Below are positions 60,355 through 64,000 of a stretch of DNA of 64,000 nt, in pieces. Under the pieces are notes generated by a model. It searched no databases. It was not told the origin of the DNA and worked only from the letters and a program-made list of their open reading frames with translations. The position numbers and the translations under genes were made by a program. Source of the DNA: Segatella hominis (GTDB taxonomy: Bacteria > Bacteroidota > Bacteroidia > Bacteroidales > Bacteroidaceae); contig NZ_CP137559.1 in the NCBI RefSeq assembly GCF_019249725.2, forward strand, positions 539,501 to 603,500. Reading direction: 5' to 3'. Numbering within the stretch: position 1 is the first letter of the stretch; each line of letters starts with the position of its first letter.

Positions 60355-61911
60355 ATGAAATTAAAAAATATATTTAGTTTCGCACTCCTCTTCGTTGCAG
60401 CTCTCTTCATGAGCTGCAGCGACAGCGATGATAATAATGCTGCCACAGGATTGACCATCACCAATGATGGTGTAACAATAGAGTCTCTCTCTATGCCTTT
60501 GGGTGAGTCGTCTGTAATGCTCGGTGTCAATACTGATGCAGAATGGACAGTTTCTGTTCCCGAGGCAGATGCCAGCTGGATCAGTGTGACTCCTCACGAA
60601 GGTTACGGATGGAATATTTCTGATTCTACAGCATCCAACTACCGTTCTTATTTCAAGGTAACAACCAAGAAGAATGTAGAAGCTCCACGTACTTCTACTC
60701 TTACCATCACTGCTGGTGGTCTGACTAAAGTTATTACCGTAAATCAGGCTGGTATTTCCGGAAATGATGACGGGCATGAGAGTGTATGGGAAATGGTTGA
60801 GAATTTTGTTCTCGGTTACAACTTGGGTAACACCATGGAGTCTAATCCTTATGGAAACTGGTGGAAGCCAGAGGAGAAGACTGTTGCCGACTGGGAAAAG
60901 GCTTGGGGACAGCCACAGGTAACTAAGGAAACTATCCAGACCCTCAAGGCAAAGGGATTCAATGTGCTTCGTTTGCCTGTAACATGGTATCCTCACATTG
61001 CCAAGTTCTCTAAGACCTATACCAAGGATGAGGATTATGCTATCGATGCTGCATGGATGGCTCGTGTAAAGGAAATCGTGAAAATGATTAATGATGAGGG
61101 TATGTACTGCATTGTTAATATCCAGCACGATGCCGGTGCTAACAATGGTAGCGGTGACCCTAACTCAGCATGGCTCCACGCAGATAATGACTATGAGAAT
61201 GTAACCAAGATCTATCAGGCTATCTGGAAACAGATTGCTACAGAAATGAAAGATTTTGATGACAAGGTTATCTTCGAATCGTTTAATGAAATTCTGAATG
61301 CCAAATCTAGCTGGACTGCACCAGCTGCAGGAGATGTTGCATACGAGACGATCAATAAATTGCAGCAGGATTTTGTCAACGTGGTTCGAGCTACTGGTGG
61401 AAACAATGAGTATCGAAATCTTTTGATTTCTAATTATGCAGATACTGGTACTTCTGATGTCGCTGTCAATGCACTGTCTGTTCCTGCTGATACTCATCCA
61501 AACCATATCTGTGCTACATTCCATAGCTATGATCCATATTGGTTCTGTAATGGTAACCGTCATCATGAAGGTGAAAGTGCTGAAGAAAAGAAGAAGATTG
61601 ATGAAAACGAGAAGTATTATATCTATGATTTAGGTGATGACCAGAAGGCTGAAATCAAGGCTGTCTTCAATCGTATTGATAAGAAGTGCGGTTCTCTCGG
61701 CATTCCTTATTTCTTCGGCGAGTTTGGTGCTATCGGTGATCATCCGGAGATGACGGAGCGTGCTAAGTATGCGGATTATGTCACTTCTTTGTGCAATGAG
61801 TATAAGACTGCTGCTTTCTGGTGGATGGGCTTGCTCGACCGTAGTACTAATACATGGCTTGAGGACGAGGCTCCAATTGTTGATGCATTGGTGAAGAATC
61901 GTGTTAAGTAA
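60355..61911 (+). CDS. BACON-GH5 glycoside hydrolase (second copy, probably GH5_4)
   Basis: The 518-residue lipoprotein (FMSCSDSDDNNA) has one BACON module (residues about 50-130, NTDAEWTVSVPEADASWISVTP) and a GH5 barrel starting GYNLGNTMESNPYG. It shows FNVLRLPVTWYP, YCIVNIQHDAG, the acid/base Glu in ESFNEIL near residue 310, and the nucleophile Glu in FFGEFGAIGD near residue 455. It resembles the first GH5 (46349-48166) in layout but differs in sequence and module number, so they are paralogues with possibly different substrate preference. It is the last gene of the second SusC/D operon and ends at a terminator. Confidence 0.9.
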   Translation: MKLKNIFSFALLFVAALFMSCSDSDDNNAATGLTITNDGVTIESLSMPLGESSVMLGVNTDAEWTVSVPEADASWISVTPHEGYGWNISDSTASNYRSYFKVTTKKNVEAPRTSTLTITAGGLTKVITVNQAGISGNDDGHESVWEMVENFVLGYNLGNTMESNPYGNWWKPEEKTVADWEKAWGQPQVTKETIQTLKAKGFNVLRLPVTWYPHIAKFSKTYTKDEDYAIDAAWMARVKEIVKMINDEGMYCIVNIQHDAGANNGSGDPNSAWLHADNDYENVTKIYQAIWKQIATEMKDFDDKVIFESFNEILNAKSSWTAPAAGDVAYETINKLQQDFVNVVRATGGNNEYRNLLISNYADTGTSDVAVNALSVPADTHPNHICATFHSYDPYWFCNGNRHHEGESAEEKKKIDENEKYYIYDLGDDQKAEIKAVFNRIDKKCGSLGIPYFFGEFGAIGDHPEMTERAKYADYVTSLCNEYKTAAFWWMGLLDRSTNTWLEDEAPIVDALVKNRVK

Positions 61912-61936
61912 ATCGTATTTAATTTAATAATAATTG

Positions 61937-61979
61937 GGTGGAAATATCTGGCGGCGGCTAGATTTTCCACCTTTTTTTT
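61937..61979 (+). terminator. Terminator after the second BACON-GH5 gene
   Basis: An imperfect stem (GGTGGAAATATCT against AGATTTTCCACC) with a G/C-rich loop is followed by T8. Confidence 0.75.
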
Positions 61980-61995
61980 ATGCTTTGAAAAGAAA

Positions 61996-62051
61996 GTGTA
62001 ATCATTTAGCAAAATAGTACAAGGGTTATAGAAAGAATTGTGTTAACTTTG
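61996..62051 (+). promoter_or_regulatory. CE7 gene promoter: GTACAAG 27 nt before TAACTTTG
   Basis: The -7 box TAACTTTG is at 62044-62051. CAAAATAGTAC places GTA at 62017, exactly 27 nt before it as in the other three promoters, but the following bases diverge. A GTGTAATCAT stretch begins 21 bp upstream at 61996. Confidence 0.5.
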
Positions 62052-62097
62052 CAACCGTAAAACAGAATGTTTAACTAACAAGATTAACAACGACAAT

Positions 62098-63441
62098 ATG
62101 AATCATCGGATTGCAAATATTTTTAGGTTAATAATTATAGGTGTTCTGATAAGTGTGCTGGGGGCTTCAAGTCTCAGCGCACAAATCAGGGGAAACAACA
62201 TCGTGGTAACGGTAACTCCTGACCATCAGGACTGGAATTACCGGGTAGGCGAGAAGGCTAACTTCACGGTGAATGTGAGAAAGAGCGGTACGCTACTCAA
62301 TCAGGTGAAGGTAGATTATGAAGCCGGACCGGCAATGTTTCCGGAGGTGAAGAAAAGTACCACTCTCAAGGACGGAACCATGAAATGGTGTGGCAGTCAG
62401 AACAGACCGGGCTTCTACCGCCTCAAGGTTATCGCTCATGTTGATGGCAAGGATTATGAGGGACTTTGCACGGCAGGTTTCTCTCCAGAGAAGATTCAGC
62501 CTTTCGCACAGGAACCTAAGGATTTCGATGCTTTCTGGAAGAAGGCGCTGGATGAGGCAAGACAGAATGACCTCAATCCTACCAAGGTGCTTCTGCCTGA
62601 GCGTTGTACCAAGGATAAGAATGTATATGAAATCAGTTATAACAGCAACCGCTGGGGCTCTAAGATGTATGGCATCCTAAGTGTACCGGTAAAAGAAGGC
62701 AAGTATCCGGCTTTGCTCCGTGTGCCTGGTGCGGGTGTGCGCCCTTATGCCGGCGATACTTATACGGCTCCTGCTGAGTGCATCGTACTGGAAATCGGTA
62801 TTCACGGTGTTCCTGTTACCATGCAGCAGAAGATTTATGATGATCTTGCCAATGGCGAACTGAATGGTTACTGGGATACCAATCTCGAGAATCCTTATCG
62901 CAATGCTTACAGACGAGTAGTAACCGGTGCTGTCCGTGGTGTGGATTATATCGCTTCGCTCCCTGAGTGGAACGGAAAGACTATCGGTGTAACGGGTTCA
63001 TCACAGGGTGGATTCCTTTCCATCGCTGTGGCAGCTCTCGATAAGCGCATCACCTTCCTGGCTCCTGTTCATGATGCCATGTGTGATTATGAGGCTGAGA
63101 TTCACGGAGTTGCTGGCGGCTGGCCTCACTATTTCTATAAGGAAGACAAGGCGCAGGGGGCTGCATGGAAAGAGCAGAAACTTACTTATTTGGAAAAGGC
63201 AAGACTCGAAGGTGCACGCTATTATGATGGCGTCAACTTTGCCCGTCGCATCACTGTTCCTGGCTGGTACAGTTTCGGTTATAATGATGAGGTGGTTCCG
63301 CCAACATCATCTTACGGCCTTTATAATTCGGTAAAAGCGCCAAAGACATTGAGTCTGTATCAGATGACTGGTCATTTCTGGTATCAGGAACAATGGGATG
63401 AGTGGCAGGAATTTCTTACTAATCATCTTTTGGGTAAGTAG
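62098..63441 (+). CDS. CE7 acetyl esterase (acetyl xylan esterase family)
   Basis: The 447-residue protein has a signal peptide (...VLGASSLSAQ), an N-terminal beta domain of about 120 residues and a C-terminal alpha/beta-hydrolase AXE1 domain. The nucleophile Ser is in GSSQGG near residue 301, the acid Asp in GYNDEVVPPTS near 396 and the His in MTGHFWY near 424. GSSQGG together with the RGVDYIASLPEW segment is typical of carbohydrate esterase family 7. In this PUL it likely removes acetyl groups from acetylated mannan or xylan oligosaccharides to allow enzyme attack. It has its own promoter with the shared operator geometry and is followed 76 nt later by the GH26 gene. Confidence 0.9.
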   Translation: MNHRIANIFRLIIIGVLISVLGASSLSAQIRGNNIVVTVTPDHQDWNYRVGEKANFTVNVRKSGTLLNQVKVDYEAGPAMFPEVKKSTTLKDGTMKWCGSQNRPGFYRLKVIAHVDGKDYEGLCTAGFSPEKIQPFAQEPKDFDAFWKKALDEARQNDLNPTKVLLPERCTKDKNVYEISYNSNRWGSKMYGILSVPVKEGKYPALLRVPGAGVRPYAGDTYTAPAECIVLEIGIHGVPVTMQQKIYDDLANGELNGYWDTNLENPYRNAYRRVVTGAVRGVDYIASLPEWNGKTIGVTGSSQGGFLSIAVAALDKRITFLAPVHDAMCDYEAEIHGVAGGWPHYFYKEDKAQGAAWKEQKLTYLEKARLEGARYYDGVNFARRITVPGWYSFGYNDEVVPPTSSYGLYNSVKAPKTLSLYQMTGHFWYQEQWDEWQEFLTNHLLGK

Positions 63442-63458
63442 TATGAACGATTTTTTTG

Positions 63459-63511
63459 TTACTAAATTACGAGATATTTCCAAATTGAATATTTACTAAA
63501 CTACGAGATAT
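63459..63511 (+). repeat. 19-bp direct repeat between the CE7 and GH26 genes
   Basis: TTACTAAATTACGAGATAT (63459-63477) recurs with one change at 63493-63511, 34 bp apart, and the second copy ends 6 nt before the GH26 ATG. No -7 box follows, so it may be an mRNA-level or duplication feature. Confidence 0.6.
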
Positions 63512-63517
63512 AAAAAC

Positions 63518-64000
63518 ATGAAAATTAAAAGCATGAAAATTAAAAGAATGTTGATGGGAGCAGTTTGTTGCCTTGCTTTTGAAGGCGCTTTTGCGCAGTC
63601 TCCTGACAGTAGCGCTTCAAAGCATGGCATTGCAACTTGCAGCCCTGGTTGTGCTTCGGTTTCAACTCAAAAGTGTGGTAGTTCATCTGCCAAACAACTT
63701 TTGGATCGCTTGAGATTGTTGCAAGATCAGGGAATCATGGTGGGGCATCAGGATGATCCTGTCTATGGTACTACCTGGAAATGGGACGAGGGAAAGAGTG
63801 ATGTGCTTCTTACTACGGGTGATTATCCGGCAGTAATGGGATTTGACCTTGGTAAATTAGAACTGGATAGTAAAGAAAACCTGGATGGCGTGCCTTTTGA
63901 TAGAATGCGTCAGGAAATCATTGCTCAGTTCAAGCGCGGAGGTATTATCACTTTGAGCTGGCATCCATGGAATCCGGTGACAGGAGAAAATGCCTGGGAT
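63518..64000 (+). CDS. GH26 endo-beta-mannanase, N-terminal 161 residues (cut by window edge)
   Basis: The frame from ATG 63518 stays open to the window end. It has a signal peptide (ending GAFAQ), an unusual Cys-containing linker (ATCSPGCASVSTQKCG), and then the start of a GH26 barrel: LLRLLQDQG-like helix, MVGHQDDPVYGTTWKWD, GDYPAVMGFDLGKLE and ITLSWHPWNPVTGENAWD. These are hallmark motifs of Bacteroidota GH26 mannanases; the catalytic Glu residues lie beyond the window. The first 30 nt contain two near-identical 15-nt copies (ATGAAAATTAAAAG-), so ATG 63533 is an alternative start. With GH5_7 and CE7 it points to acetylated beta-mannan. Confidence 0.88.
   Translation, partial: MKIKSMKIKRMLMGAVCCLAFEGAFAQSPDSSASKHGIATCSPGCASVSTQKCGSSSAKQLLDRLRLLQDQGIMVGHQDDPVYGTTWKWDEGKSDVLLTTGDYPAVMGFDLGKLELDSKENLDGVPFDRMRQEIIAQFKRGGIITLSWHPWNPVTGENAWD

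Overview
The window looks like a chromosomal segment of a gut Bacteroidales, most likely Prevotella/Segatella (S. copri-like). The reasons are two SusC/SusD pairs with Bacteroidota-style surface lipoproteins, BACON-GH5 enzymes, the -7 promoter box TAnnTTTG (often with TTTG or ATTG 19-21 nt upstream) in front of many genes, weak or absent Shine-Dalgarno sequences, and the NLAGQK...KGVVIQNGKKFVQK C-terminal tail. No rRNA, tRNA or CRISPR array was recognised by eye.

Layout. 1-8.4 kb holds envelope housekeeping genes: the secA start, a small secreted protein with a DUF4105 membrane protein, then an outer-membrane protein, LptC, a CNNM/CorC transporter and a PpiD/SurA-like chaperone. 8.4-13.3 kb (minus strand) is an exopolysaccharide start-up operon: a lipid-linked sugar-1-phosphate transferase, RfbA and a BY-kinase with a remarkable Tyr/Gly tail, followed by a small HAD hydrolase. 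13.5-17.3 kb (plus) carries an unknown protein, a coiled-coil protein, ZapA, RNase Y and TtcA. 17.4-28.2 kb (minus) carries a transglutaminase-like protein, a Crp/Fnr regulator, hybrid-cluster protein Hcp, the haem-ligation protein CcsBA, a di-haem DUF1111 protein, an imelysin and a porin. Divergent to the porin is a DUF542-like/hemerythrin/LuxR fusion regulator, and facing it is a pseudo-receiver LuxR protein. 30.3-35.9 kb (minus) holds a PLD-family protein, KdsD, KdsA and a large MscS channel. 36-37 kb has a BadF-type kinase.

37.3-64 kb is a polysaccharide utilization locus, probably for acetylated (gluco)mannan. It has SusC-SusD plus two surface lipoproteins, a BACON-GH5, a GH5_7 mannanase, an intact IS4-type insertion sequence, a three-module secreted protein, a second SusC-SusD with an IPT/TIG lipoprotein, a second BACON-GH5, a CE7 acetyl esterase and the start of a GH26 mannanase that runs off the window. 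No PUL sensor/regulator is inside the window.

Main regulatory observations. (i) Four PUL promoters share a GTATCAT-like element starting exactly 27 nt before the -7 box, with a second GTAT-type half-site 21 bp further upstream in two or three of them. This geometry fits an AraC-type (HTCS) regulator. (ii) A TACC-N8-GGTA/GGGA element sits on the -33 position of both divergent promoters between the porin and the hemerythrin-LuxR gene. (iii) The hcp promoter has a near-perfect 26-bp palindrome at about -41. (iv) Tandem arrays with unrelated sequence but the same 22-bp period occur in intergenic DNA near 21.1 kb and 50.1 kb, and more weakly at 37.0 kb. All functional statements are by-eye family recognition; no searches were run.
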